Below, piece by piece: positions 1 to 8,361 of a stretch of DNA of 18,897 bases (position 1 is the stretch's first letter; every line of letters starts with the position of its first letter). Source of the DNA: JAMCRM01 sp041685075 (lineage in GTDB: Bacteria > Acidobacteriota > Terriglobia > Bryobacterales > Bryobacteraceae). Below the pieces are notes generated by a model, which made no database searches, was not told the origin of the DNA, and saw nothing but the letters and a program-made list of their open reading frames with translations. A program made the translations under genes and the position numbers. The stretch lies in contig JAWLGN010000086.1 of NCBI GenBank assembly GCA_041685075.1, positions 1 through 18,897 of the forward strand, given 5' to 3'.

Positions 1-2224
<2,224 letters not shown>

Positions 2225-2244
2225 TTCGAAAGGAGCTCACAACG

Positions 2245-2532
2245 ATGACTATGCGTCCACTACACGATCGCGTTCTGGTGAAGCGCTTGGAAGACGAAGA
2301 GACCTCTGCCGGCGGCATCGTGATCCCGGACACGGCCAAGGAGAAACCCCAGAAGGCCGAGGTCATGGCCGTAGGCAGCGGAAAGCTGCTGGAATCGGGC
2401 GAGCGCGTGCCCCTGGATGTGAAGCAGGGGGACCGCATCCTTTTCGGCAAATACTCCGGATCGGAAGTCAAGATCGACGGGCAGGAATACCTGATTCTCC
2501 GGGAAGACGAAATCCTGGCCGTACTGGAGTAA
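2245..2532 (+). CDS. groES: GroES co-chaperonin (10 kDa chaperonin)
   Basis: This is the cytoplasmic lid of the GroEL folding chamber. It forms a heptamer that caps GroEL and contacts it through a mobile loop. The 95 residues match the family length. The N-terminus MRPLHDRVLVKR, the mobile loop ETSAGGIVIPDTAKEK (about residues 19-34), the central GDRILFGKYSG and the C-terminal YLILREDEILAVLE are all typical. The ATG at 2245 has a strong AAAGGAG Shine-Dalgarno 9 nt upstream; MTM at the start leaves ATG 2251 as a minor alternative. No groEL follows: the gene is closed by a hairpin and a 55-bp repeat array, so groEL must lie elsewhere. It may be co-transcribed with the ATPase 20 nt upstream, since no separate promoter is obvious. 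Confidence 0.97.
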   Translation: MTMRPLHDRVLVKRLEDEETSAGGIVIPDTAKEKPQKAEVMAVGSGKLLESGERVPLDVKQGDRILFGKYSGSEVKIDGQEYLILREDEILAVLE

Positions 2533-2543
2533 GCGCCGCCTCA

Positions 2544-2568
2544 GCGCCGGGGGGGAGACCCCCGGCGC
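2544..2568 (+). terminator. GC-rich hairpin after groES
   Basis: A perfect 10-bp stem pairs GCGCCGGGGG (2544-2553) with CCCCCGGCGC (2559-2568) around the loop GGAGA, starting 11 nt after the groES stop. There is no T-tract behind it, so it is either a non-canonical terminator or an mRNA 3'-end stabiliser. Its 3' arm is formed by the first bases of the 55-bp repeat array. Confidence 0.5.
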
Positions 2569-2791
2569 GCCGGCGTCCCGTTCCCGAGGGCCGCAACTGG
2601 CTCCGTTTCGCCGGAACAGGCGCGCCGGTATCCCGTCCCCGAGGGCCGCAACTGGTCCCGTTTCCCCGGAACAGGCGCGCCGGCATCCCGTTCCCGAGGG
2701 CCGCAACTTCCCCCGTTTCTCCGGATCAGGCGCGCCGGCATCCCGTTCCCGAGGGCCGCAACTGGCCCCGTTTCCCCGGAACAGACGCGCC
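2564..2791. repeat. Tandem array of four 55-bp repeats
   Basis: Four units start at 2564, 2619, 2674 and 2729, each exactly 55 bp, and a truncated fifth begins at 2784 (GACGCGCC). Every unit opens with the 8-bp palindrome GGCGCGCC and carries a conserved GAGGGCCGCAACT core. Units differ at only a few bases. Unit 4 can fold on itself with an outer pair GTTCC (2745-2749)/GGAAC (2778-2782) and an inner pair GGGCC (2753-2757)/GGCCC (2764-2768). The period is not a multiple of three and no start or ribosome-binding site is associated, so it is not coding. The array fills most of the 309-base gap between groES and skp. Confidence 0.93.
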
Positions 2792-2823
2792 TTTTCCTGT
2801 GTTAACCTGAGATTTAGAAACCC

Positions 2824-2835
2824 TACTATCAGGAG
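2824..2835 (+). promoter_or_regulatory. Possible -10 element (TACTAT) and Shine-Dalgarno for skp
   Basis: The AT-richer stretch 2797-2840 stands out against the repeat array. AGGAG at 2831-2835 is a good ribosome-binding site 6 nt before ATG 2842 and fixes that start. TACTAT (2824-2829) is a 4/6 match to a -10 box but would give a leader too short to include the whole Shine-Dalgarno, so the promoter call is weak. Confidence 0.3.
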
Positions 2836-2841
2836 TATTGC

Positions 2842-3366
2842 ATGTTTGTACCTGCCGGGCTTCGGCTTCCGGTCGCCTGCTTCGCGTTGTTTGCCTTGGC
2901 CCAGGTGGCTTCCGCGCAGAGCAAGATAGCGGTCATCAACTTGCAGCGCGCCGTCCTGGAATCCGCGGAGATTAAGAAGGCTTCGGCCGAAATGGAAGCC
3001 AAGTACAAGCCGAGACAGGCGGAGATCGAGAAGCTGCAGAAAGAACTGCAGGCCCTGGATCAGAGACTGCAAACGGAGGCCGGCAAGCTGACTCCTCAGG
3101 CCGAAATCGACATTCGCGCCCAGGGCCAGCAGAAGCAGCGCGATTTGCAGCGCTTGACCGAAGACCTGCAGAGCGAAGTTCAGTACGAGCGGAACCAGAT
3201 TCTTTCCACCAGCACCCAAAAAATGCAGGAGGTCGTGCGGAAGCTGGCCGAGGAAAAGGCGCTGGACGTAGTGGTGGACATCTCCAACACCGTTTTCTTC
3301 AAACCCGCGCTGGACATCACCGACGAGGCCCTGGCGGCCTACGATAAGGCCTATCCGCCCAAGTAG
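2842..3366 (+). CDS. skp: OmpH/Skp family periplasmic chaperone
   Basis: Skp is a periplasmic trimeric holdase for unfolded outer-membrane proteins on their way to the Bam complex. The 174 residues begin with a Sec signal peptide (hydrophobic residues about 9-22, likely cleavage after ASA at residue 25). A short beta strand, KIAVINLQRAVLES, is typical of the family. A long coiled coil rich in Lys, Glu and Gln (about residues 45-135) forms the tentacles, and the C-terminal strand VVVDISNTVFFKPALDITDEAL closes the body domain. The length is normal. AGGAG sits 6 nt before the ATG. The next gene follows after 9 nt, so the two probably share a transcript. The upstream neighbour groES is another folding factor, but the 309-base repeat-filled gap argues against co-transcription. 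Confidence 0.93.
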   Translation: MFVPAGLRLPVACFALFALAQVASAQSKIAVINLQRAVLESAEIKKASAEMEAKYKPRQAEIEKLQKELQALDQRLQTEAGKLTPQAEIDIRAQGQQKQRDLQRLTEDLQSEVQYERNQILSTSTQKMQEVVRKLAEEKALDVVVDISNTVFFKPALDITDEALAAYDKAYPPK

Positions 3367-3375
3367 AAGTAGACG

Positions 3376-3810
3376 ATGGCCGGTTATCTCGATCACTACG
3401 GCGAGAAAGACGCGCGCCGCGAGAAACTCATCCGGTACACCCTGATCACCCTGGCGGTGGTCCTGGTGGTAGGTGGGAGCCTGTTGTTCTGGTTCTGGAA
3501 CATCCGCCAGGAGCGCCAGGTCGAGCGTTTCTTCGACCTGCTGGCCGCCAAGGACTACACTGCCGCCTACGCCCTATGGGGCTGCACCGAGGCAACCCCC
3601 TGCCAGGCTTACCCCATGCGCAGTTTCCTGGAGGACTGGGCCGCCGAGGGCCGCGACGCCAGTACCTTTCGGGTGGTCAAGAGCCGCTCCTGCGGTTCCG
3701 GCGTCATCCTCACGGTGGACACCGGCAAAGAAGAGCCCGAGAGGCTCTGGGTGGAGCGCAATTCCCTGGTGATCGGCTTTTCGCCCTGGCCGGGCTGCCC
3801 GGCGCTATAG
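3376..3810 (+). CDS. Single-pass membrane protein of unknown function
   Basis: I do not recognise a named family. The 144-residue product has a charged cytoplasmic head (residues 1-19, HYGEKDARREK), one transmembrane helix (about 20-42, ending in FWFWN) and a soluble domain that would lie outside. The soluble part has a helix-rich RFFDLLAAKDYTAAYALW stretch, like the small domains that follow a signal anchor in DUF4878/NTF2-like lipoproteins. It carries four cysteines (in CTEATPC, SCGSG and GCPAL) that could form disulfides in the periplasm. It starts 9 nt after the skp stop, suggesting an operon and possibly an envelope role. No strong Shine-Dalgarno precedes the ATG, so translational coupling is likely. 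Confidence 0.8.
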   Translation: MAGYLDHYGEKDARREKLIRYTLITLAVVLVVGGSLLFWFWNIRQERQVERFFDLLAAKDYTAAYALWGCTEATPCQAYPMRSFLEDWAAEGRDASTFRVVKSRSCGSGVILTVDTGKEEPERLWVERNSLVIGFSPWPGCPAL

Positions 3811-3840
3811 TTCCGGCCCGTACCGGCGGCATCGCCGTAT

Positions 3841-3880
3841 CCCCTCCCCCCTTGCGCGCATCTCGTAGAATGGAGGGGGG
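3841..3880 (+). promoter_or_regulatory. Leader of citrate synthase: pairable C-rich/G-rich arms and TAGAAT box
   Basis: CCCCTCC (3841-3847) is exactly complementary to GGAGGGG (3872-3878), the Shine-Dalgarno of the next gene, with a 24-nt loop. If transcribed, this would mask the ribosome-binding site. The loop ends in TAGAAT (3866-3871), which resembles a -10 box. If that is the real promoter, the left arm would not be in the mRNA, so the two readings exclude each other. No -35 box is visible. Confidence 0.35.
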
Positions 3881-3888
3881 AATAAGCT

Positions 3889-5010
3889 ATGGGAACTGTG
3901 GCCGCGGGCCTGGAAGGCGTTATCGCCGGCGAATCGCAAATCTGTTTTATAGACGGCGGGAAAGGCGTCCTCAGCTATCGCGGGTATAACATCCACACGC
4001 TGGCCGATAACGCCACGTTCGAGGAAGTCATCTACCTGCTCTGGAACGGGGCGCTGCCCAACCAGGCGCAGCTCGACGAGTTGAAGCGCAGCCTGGTGGC
4101 CGAACGCCCGGTTCCCCAACGGGTGCTGGATTTTCTGGCCTCGGTTCCACAGGGAGTTCCCATGGACGTGCTGCGCACGGCCGTCTCCATGCTCGGGTTG
4201 GAGGATCCCCAAGCACAGGACATGTCCCCGGCCGCCAACGCAGCCAAGGCCGTGCGCCTGATGGCCAAGACCGCCGGCATCGTGGTGGCCTTCGATCGCC
4301 TGCGCAACGGCAAGCCGCTGGTCGAAAGCGATCCCGAACTGGGCTTTGCCGCCAATTTCCTCTACACCCTCACCGGCAAGCGCCCGGACGAATTGATGAC
4401 CCGCGCCTTCGACGTGGCCCTCACGCTGCACGCGGACCACGAGTTGAACGCCTCGACCTTCGCGGCGCGCGTCACCGCCGCCACCCTCTCCGACATTTAT
4501 TCGGCGGTCACCTCCGCCGTCGGAGCGCTGAAAGGTCCGCTGCACGGCGGCGCCAACCAGGACGTCATCCGCTGGCTGCTGCAGTTGACCGACGAAGACG
4601 CCGCCGCCGAGCGCGTGCGCAACACCCTGGCGCGCAAGGTCAAGATTCCCGGTTTCGGCCACCGCGTCTACCGCACCGAGGACCCGCGCGCCACGCACCT
4701 GCGCGTGCTCTCCCAGGAACTCGGCCGGCGCACCGGCCAGGAGCGCCTCTTCCGCATGTCGCGCCGCATGGAAGAGGAGGTGAAGCGGGAGAAGGGCCTC
4801 ATCCCCAACGTGGATTTCTATTCCGCTTCGACCTATTACGCCCTGGGCATTCCCGTAGACCTGTTTACTCCGGTGTTCGCGGTGAGCCGCATGTCCGGCT
4901 GGACCGCGCACATTCTGGAGCAATATCGGAACAACCGCCTGATCCGCCCGCGCGCCGACTACAAAGGCAACCCCGACGGCATGCCGTGGATCCCCATCGA
5001 GAAACGCTGA
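3889..5010 (+). CDS. gltA: Citrate synthase (or 2-methylcitrate synthase)
   Basis: It condenses oxaloacetate with acetyl-CoA to citrate, the entry step of the TCA cycle, in the cytoplasm. The 373 residues fit the shorter dimeric bacterial/archaeal type rather than the longer E. coli hexameric type. Catalytic residues are visible: H219 in GPLHGGAN, H258 in GFGHRVYR and D309 in NVDFYSA. The oxaloacetate-site segment LHADHELNAS (H184) and the C-terminal FAVSRMSGWTAHILEQ with RPRADY are also present. GGAGGGG lies upstream of the ATG with about 10 nt spacing. A 2-methylcitrate synthase cannot be excluded by motif alone, but no prpB or prpD neighbours are seen. A small zinc-ribbon gene follows after 1 nt. 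Confidence 0.95.
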   Translation: MGTVAAGLEGVIAGESQICFIDGGKGVLSYRGYNIHTLADNATFEEVIYLLWNGALPNQAQLDELKRSLVAERPVPQRVLDFLASVPQGVPMDVLRTAVSMLGLEDPQAQDMSPAANAAKAVRLMAKTAGIVVAFDRLRNGKPLVESDPELGFAANFLYTLTGKRPDELMTRAFDVALTLHADHELNASTFAARVTAATLSDIYSAVTSAVGALKGPLHGGANQDVIRWLLQLTDEDAAAERVRNTLARKVKIPGFGHRVYRTEDPRATHLRVLSQELGRRTGQERLFRMSRRMEEEVKREKGLIPNVDFYSASTYYALGIPVDLFTPVFAVSRMSGWTAHILEQYRNNRLIRPRADYKGNPDGMPWIPIEKR

Positions 5011-5011
5011 C

Positions 5012-5278
5012 GTGGACGAGCGAGCCTTTTACAACGAATCCCAGACCACCAAGCCCGCGGAGCTGAACTGCCCCTTCTGCCACACCGCGGCAACCTACCA
5101 GCTACGGTGGGTGGTGCGGAACAAGAAAGACCGCCTGCCGGGCGGCGCCGACGCGCGCGACCGGGCCCGTTTTCAGAAAGCCCAGAGCTACATGGTGCTG
5201 GCCGAAGATAAGGTAGCCTGCCAGCGCTGCCGGCGGCGCTTCGACGTCTCCGGCATCAAGACCATGGCGTTCCTGTAA
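5012..5278 (+). CDS. Small zinc-ribbon-like protein, unknown function
   Basis: The product has 88 residues and I recognise no named family. Two CxxC pairs, CPFC (about residues 20-23) and CQRC (about 69-72), are separated by a basic stretch and could form one zinc ribbon. The GTG start lies 1 nt after the citrate synthase stop, in another frame, so translation is probably coupled. No independent Shine-Dalgarno is visible apart from weak purines in the citrate synthase tail. Composition matches that of its neighbours, and cysteine spacing and tight linkage argue for a real gene. A regulator or assembly factor tied to central metabolism is possible, but nothing in the sequence shows it. Confidence 0.82.
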   Translation: MDERAFYNESQTTKPAELNCPFCHTAATYQLRWVVRNKKDRLPGGADARDRARFQKAQSYMVLAEDKVACQRCRRRFDVSGIKTMAFL

Positions 5279-5280
5279 GC

Positions 5281-5360
5281 GAGGCGCCGGCGGCCTTTAA
5301 GCAGGGCGCTCGCGGATCTTAAGCGAAGCACCCGCGGCTCTTGCGGGACGCCCGCGGCCC
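5281..5360. repeat. Degenerate ~22-bp tandem repeats between convergent genes
   Basis: Four related blocks share a CGCGG-like core at about 5289 (GGCGG), 5311, 5333 and 5353, giving spacings of 22, 22 and 20 bp. The middle ones read roughly GCGCTCGCGGATCTTAAG and GCACCCGCGGCTCTTG. They fill the 82-base gap between the zinc-ribbon stop and the stop of the minus-strand creatininase gene. No clear rho-independent terminator is visible in either direction. Confidence 0.6.
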
Positions 5361-6128
5361 TCAGTGCCGGTCCGCGCGGGGGCGAATCTCGCGGGCGCGG
5401 AACTCCGCAATCACCTCCACTAGCCGGCTCACCACGGCCTCCACGATGCGCCGGCCCATCTCCGCCGAAGCCCCGGTGGGGTCGCCCAGGGTGCCGGTGC
5501 GGGAGCAGCGGCTGGGCCAATCGTCGAAAACCAGCGTGGGAGAGAGCGGCTCCCCTCCGGCCTCCGGTTCCGCTTCCTGCATTCGGACCAGGTCGCCCCG
5601 CAGGTAGAGCATCACGGAACTCTCCAGTTCACCCGCATGTGCCGCGATGCCCGCCGGGTCCCGCAGTTCTTCGGCAAGCGGCGGCGGGACGAGGTTCCAG
5701 CACATCACCGCGGCGCAGAGCGACTCGGTCCGGCGGGTCACCTCCCGCGCCGCTACATCCAACAGGGGCGCGTTGGCGCGGTCCACGTTCACCAGCAGGA
5801 TCTTGCCGAAACCGTGGCGCGCCAGGCTGATGCCTAACCCGGTCAGATAGCGCACCACCGTTTCGCTCTCCACCGAAACGGCGCCGGGGAAGTCCATCTG
5901 GTGCGCGCTGGAGCCGTAGGGTACCGCGGGCAGCAGCACGGCTTCGCCGGGAATCCGCTTTACCGCCAGGCGGGCAATCTCCAGGGCCGCCAGCAGGTCG
6001 GTTGCCAGGGGCAGGTGCGGCCCATGCTGCTCCACCGTCCCCACCGGCACTACCGCGGCGCGGTTTTGTGCCGCAGCATCCCGGATTTCCGGCCAGGTGA
6101 ACTCTTCATACCGAAATTTCTCCCCCAC
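5361..6128 (-). CDS. Creatininase-family amidohydrolase with altered metal motif
   Basis: The family holds binuclear-metal hydrolases of small amides (creatininase, mycofactocin MftE, formamide-type hydrolases). With GTG 6128 as start the protein has 255 residues, the family norm, and E33, H35 (GTVEQHG) and D44 (LATD) fall one position before E34, H36 and D45 of Pseudomonas creatininase. YGSSAHQMDFPG and the late HAGELESSVML motif are also typical. An earlier in-frame ATG (6197) would run 41 nt into the divergent gene at 6157 and adds non-conserved residues. The usual NGHGGN (or NGHYEN) reads N114-V-D-R-A-N119, so the metal-ligand His is Asp and the second acidic or Gly position is Ala. It may bind metal differently or act on another substrate. 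No mycofactocin genes are nearby. Confidence 0.88.
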   Translation of the reverse strand: MGEKFRYEEFTWPEIRDAAAQNRAAVVPVGTVEQHGPHLPLATDLLAALEIARLAVKRIPGEAVLLPAVPYGSSAHQMDFPGAVSVESETVVRYLTGLGISLARHGFGKILLVNVDRANAPLLDVAAREVTRRTESLCAAVMCWNLVPPPLAEELRDPAGIAAHAGELESSVMLYLRGDLVRMQEAEPEAGGEPLSPTLVFDDWPSRCSRTGTLGDPTGASAEMGRRIVEAVVSRLVEVIAEFRAREIRPRADRH

Positions 6129-6134
6129 GGTAGG

Positions 6135-6151
6135 TAGACTCTGGACAGGAG
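6135..6151 (+). promoter_or_regulatory. TAGACT box and AGGAG ribosome-binding site
   Basis: AGGAG (6147-6151) lies 5 nt before ATG 6157 and decides that start over an upstream in-frame ATG at 6097, which sits inside the divergent creatininase gene. TAGACT (6135-6140) resembles a -10 box and belongs to the group of TANNNT elements just upstream of starts in this window. No -35 is visible. Confidence 0.4.
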
Positions 6152-6156
6152 CTTCT

Positions 6157-7407
6157 ATGGTACAGCGCGATCCCCACGATGGCGTGCGCCCGCGCACAGC
6201 CGTCCTGACCCGTGGTTTCGATCCCCTGCTCTCGTTCGGTTCGGCACGCCCGGCGGTCTTCCGGAGTTCTACCTACGTCTTCCCGACGCCCGAAGCCGCC
6301 GAGCACGCCTTCGCGGTGATGCAGGGACGGCTGCCGCCCGAGCCTGGAGAACGCGCCGACCTGATCTACTCCCGCTTCTCCCACCCCAACGCCGAGATTC
6401 TCGAAGACCAGCTCGTGCCGCTGGAACCGGGCGCCCGGGATTCCGCGGTGTTCAACTCCGGGATGGCGGCCATCATGACCGCCTGCGTCACCTGCTCGCG
6501 CCCCGGCAGCACCATCGTCTACACCACTCCGCTCTACGGCGGCACCACCGGCCTGATCCACAACTTCCTGGAACCCATGGGGGTGAAGTGCGTCCCGGTG
6601 CGCTCGGGCGACGGCGCCGCGCTGGATGCCGCCATCGCCGCCGCGCGCGACCTGGCCATCGTTTTCATTGAGACCCCAGCCAACCCCACCCTCATCATGA
6701 CCGACCTGCGCCGCGCCGCTGAAGCCGCCAAGGCGCACCCCGACCGCCCCGTCGTGATGGTGGACAACACCTTTCTGGGCCCCGTCTTCCAGCACCCGCT
6801 TCTGCTGGGTGCCGACATCGCGCTCTACTCCGCCACCAAGTACCTTTCCGGCTTCAGCGACATGGTGGCAGGGGTGGCGCTGGCCGGTGAACCGGAAATC
6901 ATCGCCCGCCTGCGCAGCCGCCGCGGCATGCTGGGCAACATTCTTCAGCCCGATGAATGCTGGATGCTGGATGGCCGCCTGCCTACTGTCTCGCTGCGCA
7001 TGAACCGGCAGAGCAAGAACGCGCAGCGGCTGGCCGAGGCGCTCCACGGCCACCCGCAGCTCGCCCGCGTCATCTACCCCACCCTGTTCGAAGACCCCCA
7101 GCAGAAGCGCATCTTCGAGCAGCAGTGCGACTACCCGGGCGGCATCTTCTCGCTCGATTTCAAGGGCGGCAAGCAGGCCGCCTTCAGCTTCCTGCGGCGC
7201 CTGAAAATCGCGCGCAACGCCGTCTCTCTAGGCGGAGTGGAGACGCTGGCCTGCCATCCCAAAACCACCACGCACTCCGGTATGCAGGAGCGCGAACTGG
7301 AGGCCTCCGGCGTCACCGACGGGCTGGTGCGCGTCTCGGCCGGCATTGAAGACTGGCGCGACCTGCTGGCCGATTTCCGTCAGGCTTTGGAAGCCGCCGC
7401 GGGCTGA
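6157..7407 (+). CDS. PLP-dependent Cys/Met metabolism enzyme (cystathionine gamma-synthase / methionine gamma-lyase family)
   Basis: A fold-type I PLP enzyme of about 416 residues, acting on sulfur amino acids in the cytoplasm. The Schiff-base lysine is K228 in YSATKYLSG, and VMVDNTFLGPVFQHP holds the Asp that pairs with the pyridine nitrogen. YSRFSHPNAEILE and AVFNSGMAAIMTA give the phosphate-binding and substrate regions, and SLGGVETLACHPKTTTHS is the family C-terminal signature. The family includes cystathionine gamma-synthase, cystathionine gamma-lyase, O-acetylhomoserine sulfhydrylase and methionine gamma-lyase, and these motifs do not decide among them. AGGAG 5 nt before the ATG supports the start. 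It is divergent from the creatininase gene (28 nt between starts), and its last 28 nt overlap the 3' end of the convergent dehydrogenase gene. Confidence 0.93.
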   Translation: MVQRDPHDGVRPRTAVLTRGFDPLLSFGSARPAVFRSSTYVFPTPEAAEHAFAVMQGRLPPEPGERADLIYSRFSHPNAEILEDQLVPLEPGARDSAVFNSGMAAIMTACVTCSRPGSTIVYTTPLYGGTTGLIHNFLEPMGVKCVPVRSGDGAALDAAIAAARDLAIVFIETPANPTLIMTDLRRAAEAAKAHPDRPVVMVDNTFLGPVFQHPLLLGADIALYSATKYLSGFSDMVAGVALAGEPEIIARLRSRRGMLGNILQPDECWMLDGRLPTVSLRMNRQSKNAQRLAEALHGHPQLARVIYPTLFEDPQQKRIFEQQCDYPGGIFSLDFKGGKQAAFSFLRRLKIARNAVSLGGVETLACHPKTTTHSGMQERELEASGVTDGLVRVSAGIEDWRDLLADFRQALEAAAG

Positions 7408-8303
7408 GTCCCCGGCTTGCGCACCTCGACGCCGGCCATCTGCTCGATGAACTGCACGATGCCGGAGTGGTCGAGGTCGCCCTTGCCGCCGTTCATCAGC
7501 GCCATCAGCATCTGCTGCACCAGCGAGGTGATGGGCAGTCCCACTTTCATGGCCTCGGCGGCCTGCAGCGCATTGCGCAGGTCCTTCTGGTGCAGGCGGA
7601 TGCGGAAGCCGGGCTGGAAGTTGCGGCCGATCACCATGGGGGCTTTGGCGTTGAGCACCGTGCTGCCCGCCAGCCCCCCTTTCACCGCGTTGAAGACCAC
7701 CTCCGGATCGAGACCCGCGCGGGTTGCCAGCACCAGCGCCTCGCCCATGGCGGCGATGTTGGCTGCCACCATAATCTGGTTGGCCAGCTTGGTGACGTTG
7801 CCCGCGCCCACGGGCCCGGTCAGGATGACCGACGAACCCATGGCCGCCAGCAGCGGCTTGACCTGGTCGAAAACCTTCTGGCTGCCCCCGGCCATGATGG
7901 CCAGGGTGCCGTCGATGGCCTTGGGCTCGCCGCCGCTCACCGGGGCATCCAGAAACTCGACGCCGCGCTCGGCGCAGGCGGCCGCCACCTTCTGGGAGAC
8001 CAGCGGGCTGACGGAACTCATGTCCACGACGATCGAGCCGGAGCGCGCGCCTTCCAGCACGCCCTCCCGGCCCAGGACCACCTGCTGGACCTCCGGACCG
8101 TCGGGCAGCATCGTGATGATGACGTCGCTCTGCGCCGCGACGTCCTTCGAAGAGGCCCCCCGCGCGGCGCCGGCCGCCACTACCTCGTCCACCGCGCCGG
8201 CAACCAGGTCGTAGACCACCAGCTTGTTCCCCGCCTTGATGAGGTTCTTCGACATGGGCTTGCCCATGATCCCCAGTCCGATGAATCCGATTGTTTGCGC
8301 CAT
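7380..8303 (-). CDS. NAD(P)-dependent beta-hydroxyacid dehydrogenase (3-hydroxyisobutyrate dehydrogenase / tartronate semialdehyde reductase family)
   Basis: It interconverts a beta-hydroxyacid and its semialdehyde with NAD(P)H in the cytoplasm. The 307 residues match the family length. The Rossmann dinucleotide motif is G9-L-G11-I-M-G14 at the N-terminus. The substrate-binding signature DAPVSGGEPKAIDGTL is present, and the catalytic lysine is K172 in GNVTKLANQ. MVIGRNFQPGFRIRLHQKDL in the C-terminal helical domain is typical of GarR-like members. Substrates could be tartronate semialdehyde, 3-hydroxyisobutyrate or succinic semialdehyde. A purine-rich AGAGAAGAG lies before the ATG, with TATAAT about 20 nt upstream. 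Neighbouring hydroxypyruvate-isomerase-like genes, divergently transcribed, are compatible with a tartronate semialdehyde role, but those proteins are exported. Confidence 0.93.
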   Translation of the reverse strand: MAQTIGFIGLGIMGKPMSKNLIKAGNKLVVYDLVAGAVDEVVAAGAARGASSKDVAAQSDVIITMLPDGPEVQQVVLGREGVLEGARSGSIVVDMSSVSPLVSQKVAAACAERGVEFLDAPVSGGEPKAIDGTLAIMAGGSQKVFDQVKPLLAAMGSSVILTGPVGAGNVTKLANQIMVAANIAAMGEALVLATRAGLDPEVVFNAVKGGLAGSTVLNAKAPMVIGRNFQPGFRIRLHQKDLRNALQAAEAMKVGLPITSLVQQMLMALMNGGKGDLDHSGIVQFIEQMAGVEVRKPGTQPAAASKA

Positions 8304-8323
8304 AGCTCTTCTCTCGAAGCTCG

Positions 8324-8329
8324 ATTATA
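8324..8329 (-). promoter_or_regulatory. -10 box (TATAAT) for the dehydrogenase gene
   Basis: On the minus strand the six bases read TATAAT, a perfect -10 hexamer in GC-rich DNA, 20 nt before the start codon at 8303. Transcription would begin around 8317 and include the AGAGAAGAG ribosome-binding site. No convincing -35 lies 17-18 bp upstream. Confidence 0.5.
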
Positions 8330-8354
8330 TCGCCCTGCCGCGGCCCGGCCGGGG

Positions 8355-8360
8355 TAGAAT
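8355..8360 (+). promoter_or_regulatory. TAGAAT -10-like box next to the first TIM-barrel gene
   Basis: TAGAAT ends 7 nt before ATG 8368 and 1 nt before ATG 8362. A -10 box here would place the transcription start at or next to ATG 8368, giving a leaderless mRNA. If instead GGGG (8351-8354) is a Shine-Dalgarno, 7 nt before ATG 8362, the start is 8362. I cannot decide between these from sequence alone. Confidence 0.4.
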
Positions 8361-8361
8361 C

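Noticed and set aside
2564..2791. CRISPR array
   Set aside because: Units are directly abutting with no unique spacers of regular length, and no cas genes are nearby.
2260..3396. A minus-strand frame translating the 55-bp repeats into protein repeats
   Set aside because: The 55-bp period is not a multiple of three, so each unit is read in a new frame, and the frame is antisense to groES and skp.
6129..6197. Longer N-terminus of the creatininase-family protein (ATG 6197)
   Set aside because: It runs into the divergent PLP-enzyme gene, and with GTG 6128 the metal residues fall at the family's usual positions.
8224..8361. Upstream extension of the first TIM-barrel gene (start at 8224)
   Set aside because: It overlaps the divergent dehydrogenase gene and would bury the twin-arginine signal 50 residues inside the protein.
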